A DNA stretch of 64,000 nt from Bactrocera neohumeralis (Eukaryota; Arthropoda; Insecta; Diptera; Tephritidae): the NCBI RefSeq assembly GCF_024586455.1, contig NC_065921.1, positions 29,509,135 through 29,573,134 on the forward strand, given 5' to 3'. Both the position numbers and the translations under genes were made by a program. The notes under the pieces were generated by a model. The model saw nothing but the letters and a program-made list of their open reading frames with translations, had not been told where the DNA came from and ran no database searches. The stretch's first letter is position 1. Each line of letters begins with the position of its first letter. Positions 37,501 to 48,179 of the stretch are shown here, in pieces.

Positions 37501-38401
37501 CCGTTATATGGCTGTCAGTGGGGTTATCTTCTGGTTTTATCCATTTTCATACCTTTGCTAGGAGTTCTTATAGTATTTGTGCTTTTGGTTATTGTAACTC
37601 TATTGGTTTGGAAGATATGTGACTTATTAGAGGGCGGGTCACGTCTACTTTTTCCAATTTTTTGCCCACAGGTTGCCTTTCTACTGATATCCCCTGTGTC
37701 AAATACGACTCCTTAGTTATGGCACATTATAGGTTTTCGGTTAATGACGTTTTGTGGACGTAGCAGTGGTCCGATTACCATTTACAAACTCGTAGTGTTT
37801 TTGTATTAAGCAACCCGCACACCAAGTTTCATCAAAATATGTATGTATCTCAATTTTTACTCAACTTACAGCTTGCACGGACGGACGAACGGACAGACAG
37901 ACAGTTACCCGGATTTCAACTTTTCTCCTCAACTTGATCATTTATATATGCATATCTATATCTATCTCGCTTAGTTTTAGATGATACCTACTACCGTTAG
38001 GTGAACAACACTATTATACTCTGTAGCAATAGGTTGCGAGAGTATAAAAAAAGATTTTAGACAGACAGACATTTACTTTACAAGTGGCAAACGTCTAGTC
38101 GGCAGCATACTGCAGTCACAATGAGTGATAGAAAAGCCGTTACCACTAACTTCTTACCATATTTTCTTATATGGTACATACATACATATAGACATACAAA
38201 CGCGTAGAACCTTGCGACAAGGTAACACTCACCTGCGTCTCAATGTCAGCCACTTCTGCTCTGTAGTCAAGAATTTCTCGTAGAATAACTGATGTTTGAA
38301 CAATCAGCGCAAGTATTGGAATGAATGGCAAAATTATCATCTGAAATAAACAAACAAATAAAATCAGCAATAAATTCTCATTAATTAGTTTAATATCCAA
38401 A

Positions 38402-38432
<31 letters not shown>

Positions 38433-40394
38433 AATCGTTTTAATTTTCTAAAGAAAATACAATAGACAACTAAAGAGGCAACACTAAGTGTTGTAATGTG
38501 AAAATTTATAAGAGGTTATGTGTTCGGGAGTTTTTATACCCTGAACAGGGTATATTAAGTTAGTCACGAAGTTTGTAACACCCATAAGGAAGCGTCGGAG
38601 ACCCTATAAAGTATATACATATATAAATGATCAATATGTTGAGCTGAGTCGATTTAGCCATGTCCGTCTGACTGTCTGTCGGTCCGTCAGTCTGTATATA
38701 TACGAACTAGTCCCTCAGTGATAGGCTCGACTTCTATCTTTTTCGTACAAAATGCTGCTTAGAAAGAGGTTTGTCTTTTAGCTCTTCTAATTATTTCTGC
38801 CTCATCTCTATTATTTTGAACCTACAAGTACAAAGTAATAAATTAAGTACTCGCGTACGAAGAAAAGAGTAAGCAAAAATTCCACATTCGATCAAAAATA
38901 GTGGATTTTGAGTCAAGATTTCTTGTCGGAGCTTTACCATTAATTTCATAGCCATTTATAGGCGACCTAATTCGGCTATAAATGTCTAAAGGCCCATTAA
39001 AATAGGATCAACACACATCACCTCTTCGTAGTTTCAAAGCTGCTAAGACTGCTTTTGTCAGCACGGAAAGAGCTGTCTTTATGCCTGAATTTGGTATCGC
39101 CACAAAAGTAATACGGCTGCGTAAACTGACGTTGAGCAATACCAAAAGTATCGTCAGGATCGGGAAGGACCTCTCCGAGTCGTTCGATGCCAAACGAGGT
39201 TTCAGACAGGACAACTCCAATCTTCTACAAGAACGCCGATGACATCAATATCATTGGTCATTACAACCGTGCACTTAGCTCTGCTTTCTACATGTTGGAC
39301 AAAGAGGCGAACCAAAAGGGTCTGGTAGTGAACGAGGGCAACTTGGTGAACGTGTTCAAATGACCCAAGTCATTGGGTTGTACAGGTTGAACGGACCTCC
39401 ATTCCGTTGGAAAGTCCACGTCACTGTTGACAGTCATAACTTCGAACTTAGATAATTACGTCTATCTTGGAACCAGCATTAACACCAACAATTACGTCAG
39501 CCTCGAAATCCAACGCAGAATAACTCTTGCCTTCAGATGTTACTTCAGACTGAGTAGGCAATTGAGAGTAAGGTCTCTCTCAACGAACAAAGACCAAATT
39601 CTACAAGTCACTCATCATCTACGTCCTGCTACATGGTGCAGTGGCATGTACAATGACAACATCTGTTGAGTCAGCGCTACGAGTTTTCGAGAGAAAGGAT
39701 CTGCGAAACATTTATGGGCATTGGCAACAGCAAATACCGCAGACGATGAGTTGTACGAGATATACGACGACATTGATATAGTTCAGCGAATTATGAGACA
39801 GCGACTACGCTCGCTTGAATGGTGTATCAAAAAAAAAACGCGCTTTAAGAAGTATTATTTAAAACGAAGTTGGGACGGATATTCGCATTTTAAACACATC
39901 TGAAACAATATTTAAGAGTAAATCTTGCATTTAGAAGCACTTACTTGCAACAGTTGTATGCGTCGTCCCGTTTTGATTGCCGGATTACGAGCAGCAGCAC
40001 TACAACATTTGCCTTCCACCGTGGTCGAAACATCCTCCGAACTGACCGATCGTATTGACATTTTATCCAAATGGTTGGACACTTGTAGATTCGGCTGGAT
40101 GTGCAGATGCTTATGTTGGATGTTATTGTGTAAAGTGTTATCTGTTAGTATATTGTCGTGGTTGGGATGATACTGCTTTAAACTGGAGTGTGTGCTCATA
40201 TGAAGCGTTTTCTCCTCAGGCAGCGAAGTTGGAGTTTGAAAAAAACTATTGTCGGTTATATCAATTTTGATACTTGATAACCCGGTTCCAATGTCATTTC
40301 GTGCCAATTTTCGTTGTGCATCACCAGAGGTGGTAATAGCGACCTCCATATCTTTTCGCGGATGACGATCTTGAGTTCTTGGTGGCGTTGCCAT
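25571..40394 (-). CDS. Membrane guanylate cyclase with NIT sensory ectodomain (NIT-GC type)
   Basis: Thirteen minus-strand exons: 40394-39945, 38340-38233, 34931-34834, 33387-33232, 32353-32222, 32159-31923, 31851-31723, 31065-30936, 30434-30312, 29929-29840, 27768-27645, 27113-26806 and 25726-25571. Phases agree and the product is 746 residues. Order: cytosolic His-rich N-terminus (1-150), membrane segment at about 151-170, NIT-like ectodomain (about 187-450) with NLT, NRT, NIT and NFT sequons, second membrane segment at about 452-472, coiled linker with [11 protein letters not shown] (481-521), then a class III cyclase domain (522-700). Metal ligands are Asp536 (SDIVGFT) and Asp580 (ETIGDSY). 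Glu576 and Cys647 specify GTP, and Asn654 and Arg658 complete the site, so it should make cGMP. There is no kinase-homology domain. NIT-type cyclases of this architecture are known in invertebrates. The ligand here is unknown. Confidence 0.92.
25727..26805 (-). other. Last intron of the cyclase gene
   Basis: Contains scattered AACAGAAA repeats (25,860-26,230) and a perfect 20-bp inverted repeat. No exon was found between the DVK and [10 protein letters not shown] exons. Confidence 0.7.
26073..26117. repeat. Perfect 20-bp inverted repeat with 5-nt loop
   Basis: The arm AATCAGAGAACTTAAAACAT (26,073-26,092) is followed by GTTTT and its exact reverse complement (26,098-26,117). It can form a 20-bp hairpin in the cyclase pre-mRNA. 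Confidence 0.9.
28140..28560 (-). mobile_element. LINE RNase H-region fragment with internal duplication
   Basis: Reverse complemented, 28,220-28,300 reads GGAAACAACTCAATACTTCC...TGACTGTCCCGCATTTGAGAG. This matches the end of the RNase H LINE at 57,170-57,230. A segment of about 42 bp starting AACTCATCAGCTTTACAATT occurs twice, at 28,308 and 28,423, so part of the fragment was duplicated. Confidence 0.6.
28870..29400 (+). mobile_element. Jockey-like LINE 3' end
   Basis: The plus-strand frame shows [12 protein letters not shown] (reverse transcriptase core, here VDD) and then, after a large deletion, [42 protein letters not shown] and [13 protein letters not shown]. This is the typical C-terminal tail of insect jockey-type elements. 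It ends in an ACAACAACAACAA tail. It has stops and is inactive. Confidence 0.8.
30480..30800 (-). repeat. Intergenic repeat with AGCTGAGTCGATTTAGCC motif, minus copy
   Basis: On the minus strand it reads GCTGAGTCGATTTAGCCATG and then CCGCCTGTCTGTCCGCCCG, followed by ATAGCATATAACTGTCATAT. The same modules lie in plus orientation at 38,530-38,715, and a tail piece is at 34,620-34,690. Confidence 0.7.
33870..34600 (-). mobile_element. LINE family A, 3' portion
   Basis: Reverse complemented, it contains the GTCATAACTTCGAAGTCGTA block, the [18 protein letters not shown] coding segment and a 3' region ending near GTTGTCTACGCCAATAAAG. A degraded YADD region lies at the right edge. It sits in a cyclase intron. 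Confidence 0.8.
34620..34690 (+). repeat. Fragment of the 30.5/38.5 kb intergenic repeat
   Basis: Contains TGTATGACAGCTATATGCTA followed by TAGTGGTCCGATCT, matching the tail module of the 30.5 kb copy in inverted orientation. Confidence 0.6.
35230..35940 (+). mobile_element. Mariner transposase relic (Mos1-like lineage)
   Basis: Decayed plus-strand frames show [27 protein letters not shown] and [24 protein letters not shown]. These correspond to the mariner GDExWI, CVWWD and QDNARPHTS blocks. All catalytic blocks are frame-shifted or substituted, so it is inactive. It lies in a cyclase intron. Confidence 0.7.
36597..38047 (+). repeat. Stem-loop-ended repeat, long copy (about 1.45 kb)
   Basis: It starts AAGTAAGAAAGGGCTAAGTT, followed by a GTTCGGGT/ACCGAAC foldback. 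It ends with TATACTCTGTAGCAATAGG and GTTGCGAGAGTATAA, which can pair as a second foldback. The same two ends bound a 600 bp copy at 52,086-52,685. No transposase frame was recognised. The distribution suggests a non-autonomous element. Confidence 0.75.
38401..38431. repeat. (GA)n microsatellite
   Basis: About 14 uninterrupted AG units just upstream of the cyclase exon that encodes the first membrane segment. Confidence 0.95.
38530..38715 (+). repeat. Intergenic repeat beginning with a TACCCTGAACAGGGTA palindrome
   Basis: Begins with the short palindrome, then GTTTGTAACACCCATAAGGA, GGAGACCCTATAAAGTATAT, GAGCTGAGTCGATTTAGCCA and a TGTCTG-rich stretch. It is similar to intergenic repeats I know from other higher flies, and it is inverted relative to the 30.5 kb copy. 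Confidence 0.75.
38970..39850 (+). mobile_element. LINE family A, reverse transcriptase C-terminal fragment
   Basis: Frames encode [19 protein letters not shown] (about 39,130-39,190), a degraded YADD region ([15 protein letters not shown]), [20 protein letters not shown] and [21 protein letters not shown]. Stops and frameshifts are present. It lies between the first and second coding exons of the cyclase gene. Confidence 0.85.
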
Positions 40395-40659
40395 CTTTAT
40401 GTGTGGATTCTCTTTTGAATCCTAACAACTGTAGTTATGCTTGTGGTGCTGGAAGCGCGGAAGTACGCTGTCTTAAACTAATTCGAAATTGTTCATTTAC
40501 TGTAAGAAAATAAACAGATTTTTTTCTCTTAAGTTGCATAACTGGTACCGGTCGAGCTATTTTTTAAGTCCGGTAATATTGGTTGCTACGAAGGATATTC
40601 TTAAATACAACGGAAATGACAGACAATTAACTTTTAAATATAAAGAATGATAGAAATGG

Positions 40660-41350
40660 GGCAACTAATGCTAGAGATATTTAACATCGTGTTGTGCACT
40701 CTCGGGATCGTTGTTTTGTTTCTACGGCGCGGGAAAGTGGAGTTGTATGTGGTTTAGAGAAATGCAAAAGAACCAATATTGATTCTATTCTTGTATTTGG
40801 AAGGAAACTCGCACAGTGAAAACCAAGACTGTTTGGTTACTCTTTTGATTCGTTGGCGATCGTCAAAAATTGGTTCGAGTTTCAAAGTGGCGAGTCACAT
40901 TCAGGTGCCTCTAATACGCCCAGTCGGAACAGTGAACTTCGCCTGGCTAAACTGCTACGAAAAAGGCGAATACTGTCCTTTCGGCCAGAAAGGTGTGATC
41001 TATACCGTCGACTTAAAGTAGGACCAAACGGTTACAGCGCTCTACCATGTTGAATTAGTGGCTCGATTCGAATCCGAATTGCATAAAAGTACTGTTCTGC
41101 CATAATAATGCCCCGGTTCACACAACGACTGTAGTTACTGTTAAATTGGTTGAATTAGGTTACGTGCTGATTCCACATCCACCGTGTTTACCAGATTTAG
41201 CCGGGTACGGTTTCTTTTTGTTGCTAAGCCTTGAAAATTCAAAAGAGTCCGATGGGAATCGCGCTAAAAGTTGAATGGATTTGACGGTATCCGACATGGA
41301 TAGCGTCTTACAAGCTTTAAACTGCCCGAAAGTTATTTCCTTTTACTTAA
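40660..41350 (+). mobile_element. Mariner transposase C-terminal relic
   Basis: Plus-strand frames contain FCHNNAPVHTTTVVTVKLVE, LIPHPPCLPDLAGYGFFLL and PKVISFYLRRLGFDYM. These correspond to the mariner HDNAPxHT block, the PPYSPDLAPxDFFLFP block containing the last Asp (retained here as PDLAGYG), and the C-terminal tail. The N-terminal half is largely lost. Confidence 0.75.
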
Positions 41351-42059
41351 GAAGATTGGGATTTGATTACATGATAACATGAATCAGTGTACGCTCTATC
41401 AGGCAGCACGATTCAGTGGCCACCCTCCTATTCTAGTATTGGCTACCTCACCAACTGTTAATTAAGCATAATGACATCTATTATCTTCCAAGTTAAGCTT
41501 CTAGTAACTCTTCACCAATCGAATATTTATTTATAAAATTCGCGGAAATGGAAAAACGTGTGAGTGCGTCAGATAAGACTTGATAGCCACTTTCCATAGT
41601 AAAGATCAACTTTGTTGCATATTCCCATGTCCAGATATATGGATGTATGTATGTATGTATGAATGAGCACATGGCCATATGCACGCATATGTTTATTATG
41701 TGATGAATTCCTGTCAAATAGGTTAGCACGCTGCTCTAACTAGCGCGTATATTTGTATGTATGTAGATGTGCATGTGCAGTTAGTATCAATTATACAAAT
41801 TGAAAAAATAGTAGAAAGTGGCGCGTAGCCACAAACATTCATACATATGTATGTATGTGCTGATATAAAGTAAGTAACGTTTGCTACTATTACATGGTAA
41901 GACAAGTTAAATTCCCTGAGAAACCTTCTAACGGTATAGGCGTACGTCATAACGTCATAGCCATAGGGGTGTTGTGTGTTATTAACTTCCGGAACGTCAT
42001 GTGTTCGAAACTGGTTCAAATGAATTTCGATTAAAACGAATAACGGCAAAAGGCAGCGT

Positions 42060-42330
42060 CAAACTGCCGGCGGTTATTTATTTGAGTGATAAAATGTGGT
42101 GACGGAGTGAAAATACAAAGTAGCAACAAGCCAAGGCCGTACCGGAAGGGATGAAAACACTCCAGCTCTGAGAGTATTCGACGCAGCACCCGCCGGGAAA
42201 AGCAGAGAAAGAGGAAGACCCCCACTCCGTTGGAAAGACCAGGTGGAGAAAGACCTGGCTATACTTGAAATCCCTAATTGACGCCGAAAAGGAAGAACGA
42301 CTGGTGCTCTGTTGCAAATTCAGCTGTCTG
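42060..42330 (+). mobile_element. LINE family A, 3' end fragment
   Basis: Contains GGATGAAAACACTCCAGCTC, CGCCGGGAAAAGCAGAGAAA, GGAAGACCCCCACTCCGTTG and GGTGGAGAAAGACCTGGCTA. This is the [19 protein letters not shown] tail that follows the reverse transcriptase in this family. Confidence 0.75.
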
Positions 42331-42779
42331 TACAAACTGTAAAGCCGTTGAACTGGTATGAAAGAGCACTCTCACCGGAAAAACTTTTGACTGGAAACGC
42401 GTTGGAGCTCCGCTATGCTTGTGGTCAAAAAATTTGGCGGAATCCTTCTGGTTAGAAATCCAAAGAACTATTTATACTCAGCAAGTTTGATCTTACAGTT
42501 GCAGGCGTTTGAACCGAACAGTTTCCATTAAAGCAGTGAGCTTAAAAACGGGATTCCTAATGTCAAACTGAACTGGAGGCAAGTTCAAAACATGTCAATA
42601 CTTTCATTCTGGGAAACTGTCTACTTGTCTAAGTGAGATACCGTAATATACGTCGCGGATATCAATCAAGGTATCATAACCCCAAACTTCCTGCCATATA
42701 TCCTAATATGTAATTATGTATGTACTATATGTGTCATTTATATACATTTTTGAAAGATTCTAAATAGAATGCTTTCTAT

Positions 42780-43200
42780 ATTTCAGTTTTGTTTGGTGAC
42801 TTGCTGTTGGCAGCGTTATTGAGAGCGCCCTTAAGTTTTTGCTTGGTTCTGAAAGCTTTTATAGCTTCTTATGAGCTCCGGTGGCGACACACGTCCGCAG
42901 AATGGAGCTGACAGATTGAGAAGACTGCAAGAAATGTTTAGAGCAAGGCAGCAGGGGAACAATGGAGCATCTCTTGTACACTTGTTCCGCATAGGCAAGA
43001 CTACGCTGTAAGCATCTATGGTCTCCACGGTATGGTACGCTTAAGGAGGTATCGATAGTGAGGCTACAGAATCTGTTCAAATTCGCGTCAAGCGCCTGCA
43101 TACTAAAGGATGACTTCCCCATCTGATATCGCAAAGGCCAAAACTGGTATATGCGTGGCTTATTGGCCTACCAGATTAACCTGACCTAACCCAAACTAAC
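42780..43200. repeat. Unclassified dispersed repeat, intact copy
   Basis: The segment 42,960-43,140 matches, inverted, two pieces at 44,255-44,366 and 45,410-45,475. It ends near a degenerate TAACCTGACCTAACCCAAAC tail, which suggests a retroelement 3' end. The coding affinity is unclear. Confidence 0.65.
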
Positions 43201-43429
43201 CTTATGAGCTCAGTTAGCAGAACTTTGCTTTTGGTATTTAATTTGAGCGCGGATTGACTGAAGTTCAAAAAAAAAAGTTTTGAAAAGATTTCGGTGTTAT
43301 TTTTTTGCCTGTCAAATCTACGGGTCACCCTAGTGATTGGTCCTGACGCTCCCGCCGCAAGCGATCTATTTGCTAGAAGGTTATCTAAAGTGTATTGCCC
43401 TTTATAAAAACAGCAAACTATTTTTGAAT

Positions 43430-43640
43430 ATATAAGCATACATACATATATATATATAGTCACTTTGTTGCTAATACATACACATATGTATGTATGTATA
43501 TGGTATTACTGCTAGGATGACAAGTTTTTCTCCTAACCAATCAACTCATCAAAGGTAGCTATCCATATGTGACACATATATACATACATATATATCGATA
43601 TACATACATACATATATATCAATATTTGTGCGTAAAAACA
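43430..43640. repeat. TACATA/TATATA microsatellite cluster
   Basis: Several runs of CATACATACATATATATAT type in close succession. Confidence 0.85.
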
Positions 43641-44254
43641 CAACGTTAGACAAATAGTATGTTGTGTTTTTCTCGGCGCTTGTCTATTGACTCTTCGTGG
43701 GGTGGGCGCGTATACATACATATGTACACATGTCGTATATACTTAGGTGTGTCATTATTTATAATCATAATCATACATATGAATGCGTGATAATTCGTTT
43801 GATTAAAAACAGAATTACGTTGAAAGCTACATTTAGCGCGTTTGCACTTCTGCACTTTTTCGCAATGCCAAGTGACGCGTCGACTGCTTTTATGGCTGCT
43901 TGTTATTATTGTTCGCCATTTCATGTCAATTGCTTTGGTGCTTGTGTTAAGCTGACTTTGAGTCACACATTTGTATCCTGTATTTTCGATTGACTTTTTA
44001 ATATGGAAAAGGATTGTTTCTTTATTTCTTTTCTTCTTCCTTTTTCTTTCACCAAATTTGGTGTAAAATAAACTTTTTGTGTACCAAACATACTGTATTT
44101 TTTATGTAAAATATTTAACTTTTCACCTTTTCTGACTTAATATCGGAAAATGAACTAAATTTTCAAAAATTCTTACTTCAAAATATCATTTAGGTGAGAT
44201 TAATCCGGTAGGCCATAGATCAGTTTTGGTCCTTTACGATAACTGATGGAATTC

Positions 44255-45475
44255 AGTTACTAGGCCATGAGGAGTAGTCATCCTTTAGGATGCCTGTGCT
44301 TAACGCGAATTTTAACAGACTCTGTGTCCTCACTATCGATACCTCCTCCAGTGTACCATACCGTGGCGAACGCAGGAAAAAAATTTGGGGGGGGGGTTTT
44401 AGGTAAAAAGACAATGTTTCATTATTTTATTCACAAATTGAAGTCTAATCTTCTTTTATTTTGGGCCATAACATTTAAAATTTCTTCCTCCGTCACGTCT
44501 ATATCTCTATGGATATTCAAGAGAGCCATTCCGTTCAGGCGTGCTTCTCCACTTTTATTTCTTAAATGTGTTTTAAGCCTGCGAAGCAACAGATATAGGG
44601 ATTGTTGCTCCAATCTTTAAAAAACGATGCACTAAAAAAGTTTTGGATCTCTTTGTTTGATTTAACCAGTTCCTGAAAATATATTCAAAATTTTAGTTAG
44701 AAAATATAATCTGAAGAAAAGATTTTTAACCTTTTCCACATTCTAAATTCAGCAAATGAAAAACAAATAATAAGTAAAGTTGTGTATCTAATTCAGACCA
44801 GTTTTTTCTGGTTGTTTTTATTAAAAATATAGACATTTTAGTTAAGACACTCAAGTATTTTTTTGCAAATAGCATAATTTTTTTTAATTTAAATTTATTG
44901 CACAACAGTTTGCTCATGGAACGAAAACTGAAAGTCATAATAAATGAGTTTTTATTTTTCCTTTATTATGATTAACAATAAACTCTAAAAAATAATAGAA
45001 ACCTTATTGGTGACTTTTCAGTTCAGAACTAATTTTGAAAAGAAGTCCATTTTCGACTCACAACTCCCCTTAAATCTAAAAAAATCCAGTTCAGCAGCCA
45101 CAGAGTTATAAGGCAAGCTCATTACTTTGAAGCAAATTAAAAAAATGTCTCTGTCCAGTTTATATTTTTCTGGGTTTTTTAATTGGCCTACATTCCCACA
45201 ACTTTTTAATACTATCCAGATACAATAGGTTTGTTTTTGTTTTTAGTTTAACATTTTCAAAATTTAGAAAAAAAAGTATCAAAAAAGATACAATTGTATC
45301 AAAACGGCAACGCTGTTAGTGACTAATGTATTCATTTATTTTAAAAACACCCCAAGAACAACCAATTTTTCAAATGACCTATTATTTGGGGGCGGGGGGG
45401 TTTCGCCCCTGCCGTGGAGACACCAGATGCTTGCAAAGTAGTCTTCCAAATGTAAATTACATTAGTCTAAGGTGC
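44255..45475. repeat. Second copy of the 42.8 kb repeat, split by a hAT insertion
   Basis: Left part 44,255-44,366 ends TACCGTGG; the right part starts TGCCGTGG at 45,410. Together, after removing the 1,043 bp in between and one copy of the 8-bp duplication, they match the reverse complement of 42,960-43,140. Confidence 0.8.
44367..45409 (-). mobile_element. hAT-type element remnant (1,043 bp)
   Basis: The ends are CGAACGCAGG...GGGGGGGGGG on the left and GGGGGGGTTTCGCCCC on the right, typical of G-rich hAT ends. Near-identical 8-bp flanks TACCGTGG/TGCCGTGG fit the hAT target duplication size. A minus-strand peptide at 44,431-44,580 includes LKTHLRNKSGEARLNGMALL and NKRRLDF, matching the C-terminal dimerisation end of hAT transposases of the ZMYM1/THAP12-like group. 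The rest of the transposase is missing. Confidence 0.85.
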
Positions 45476-46329
45476 TTTTGTTGTCAAAGCAAAGTAAACA
45501 AAGAGGAAATTGTCGAAAACTTGTGCTATATTTCAATAAAACTCCTTTTCGGAGTATTAATTTTATAACTTTCCAGTTAGCAATCTCTTTTTAAGGATAA
45601 GCAGTAATCTGCTATCCTATGACGATTCCAACCACCTTAATACCATCTTTTCATCACTGGTAGATCCTGTTGGAACCGCTCTTTCTTTTCCCCACTAAAA
45701 CTTCAAAAATTATCAGATGATTGTGGAGTTAACCTACATATTTTAATACTGATGGTTGCTCCCACAGTCTGAAAGTTTGGCAGTCTATTTTTCAAATTTT
45801 CTTCACAAGTTGGTGCTTTGTGGTCACCTAAGAAATTTTCAAGCATCAACACAAACCTTTTCCACGATTCACTTTCCGATTTCTGGGAATTTGGTGACAT
45901 AATTGCTACTGGGGCATGCAGATATCTCTTGAAAGGTAAAAGGAGTATTTCATTCAATAAAAAACGACATTTTGAACATTTTAGGTGTAGTTATCTACTC
46001 TTTCGATATTTAGTAAAACCTTAAATCCTTCCGCATATTTTTGGCAAGGAGTCTGAGAGTGGAGTGATGTTGGTATGTGCGAAGTACCCTAATCACCTCT
46101 GCAAAACTAAATTTTAATTACTAACAAGTCGATAATTATCAAAATATTGGATGTACTACTGAAGAAAAGAGTAAGACTGTTAAATTTAAGTTTCGTGTGA
46201 AAAACCCATTCGCCGAAATATCTTTTTTCCAGGTTAGTATGACTATCAGTGACATCTGTGCCAAATGCCATATTAAAATAATCATTAGCGTTTAACATAC
46301 GTTTGTCTTTCTGAAGTTCATAAACTGCA

Positions 46330-47385
46330 TTCGGCGATGAGTCAAATTATTCAACAAATATGTTCCATTAAATTTTGTGTGCGGAATCAAATTTTTAGTG
46401 TCGAATCGTCCAGAATGTTGAAAAAGGCCTTCGACGATAATTGTTTGTGGCAAGCAAGTGTTTTTGATTGGTACAAATTATTCAAAGAGGGTCGAGAACG
46501 CGACGAATCACGTCCAGGACGGCCATCAACATCAATCGATGATCAACACGTTAATAAAATAATTGAATTGGTAGTTGAGAATCGACGATTAACAGTCATA
46601 GACCTTATTGGCATCATTGGAATATCAAAAGGATCAGTGAAAACCACTTTTGAAAGATCATTTAGGGCAACGAAAAGTGAAAGCACAAAATTTTTTCGAA
46701 AAACAGCGTCGCATTAACATCTATAAAACAGTGCTTTCCGACTACCAGGATGTCATGAAACTATTACTGACGATGAGTCTTGGATCTATGTACGACTTGG
46801 AAACAGGCGATCAATCGTGGCAAAGCCGAAGCCGAAAATACCATGTCAAAGCAGGTAAAAAATTAAGGTTATGTTGACAGTTTTTTCCGATTATCTAGGT
46901 GTGATGCACTCCGAATTTCTTCAGACCGGCCAAACTATCAACAAGAAATACTTGGGGTACTTACAACGTGTCATAAAGCATCATAAAATCATAAATTTTT
47001 ATACTAGTTTAAAAAATTTGTTGTTGGATTGCATACTAAAATAAGTTTACGCAAATACAACTCTGAACGCTATGTTTTCGGATCGTTATTACTTATAACT
47101 TTATGAGACTATGTGAAACCCCTAAATATTTTAGTGTTATGTGTAGTTTGCGTGAAGCCATTTGTAAAAAGAGGCCAGAATAATGGGTAATTGTATACTG
47201 CATTGATTCTTCGTGAGTTTTTTGCCAAATTTTTAACCAATATCGCTAACCATCACTTCTGGCTATTCAACAAACTCAAACGAACGCTCCGGGGAAACCG
47301 TTTTGAGTCAATGGAAGACATTTAACGTGAATTGCTACCCGCATTAAAGGCTACATATTCCGGAAATTGACGATGACACAAGTGT
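46330..47385 (+). mobile_element. Mariner transposase, near full length but interrupted
   Basis: From ATG 46,337 a 126-codon frame encodes the N-terminal domain (FCVRNQIFSVESSRMLKKAF, WYKLFKEGRERDESRPGRPS, then a second helix-turn-helix). After frameshifts come SKYHVKAGKKLRL and a degraded catalytic region. About 170 bp of unrelated sequence (roughly 46,965-47,135) interrupts it, after which the C-terminal part resumes (LHxFFVSFLPNF-like, then a LLPALKATYSGN-like end). It is the same family as 11,580-12,065 and is inactive. Confidence 0.8.
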
Positions 47386-48179
47386 ATTTGAGCCAAGGGC
47401 GATTTCTTTGAGAGGGACGACATAGATTTCGAAGAATAAATTAAGAATTTTAAAATTATAAACAGATTCTTACTATTTTTTGCTCATATTACTACAATTA
47501 CCATCAAAGTTTGGGCAGATATCGAGAACATGGAAAAGATTGTGTTTTTTGCTTGCTGTGTTCTTTCATTTATTTTTTTTATCCTCTTTTATCAATTGGT
47601 TTTATTAAACAAGCCTTTTTGTGCTTTCAAAAATTATCGTCCCTCGTCTTTTTAATCTGGTTTATTAGTTGATTTTTGTTTGATAAAAAACGTGCGTTTT
47701 CAAATTTTTTTCAAAACATATTGACACATTTAATTATGTTAAATAAATTGTGGAATAATGCATTCCAATCTCATTGAAAATATGAATCGTTTCAGGCGAG
47801 TTATAAATGTTGTTCAAGAAAACCTATGTAAGTTATATTTGCTGTTCGTTGAGTGAAACTAGAGTTAAGCTTAAAACATTGCCGTACTTGTTAAACACAT
47901 GATTTTATAGATAATCTAAAACTCTTAAAAAATACGGGTTTTACAGAATAGTTCAGATTATTCTAAACAGGTTTATATTTAGATCGGTTTTTAGTCACAT
48001 GATAACATGAGTAATTGTGTAGTAAAATATAATATCCCGATTTAGGTCAAATATGTGCAATTTTTTCGATAACTTGATGCCATTTTGAAGATATTTTTAT
48101 GATGTTGCTCGCATAGCAATTCGACCCCTTCGAGTAGGTTGAGGGGCTACAAATCGAACTAGTCGGATTTTGTTTTTAA

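Noticed and set aside
37444..37716. Hydrophobic 90-codon ORF that looks like a membrane protein
   Set aside because: Lies inside the stem-loop repeat; its hydrophobicity comes from T-rich composition.
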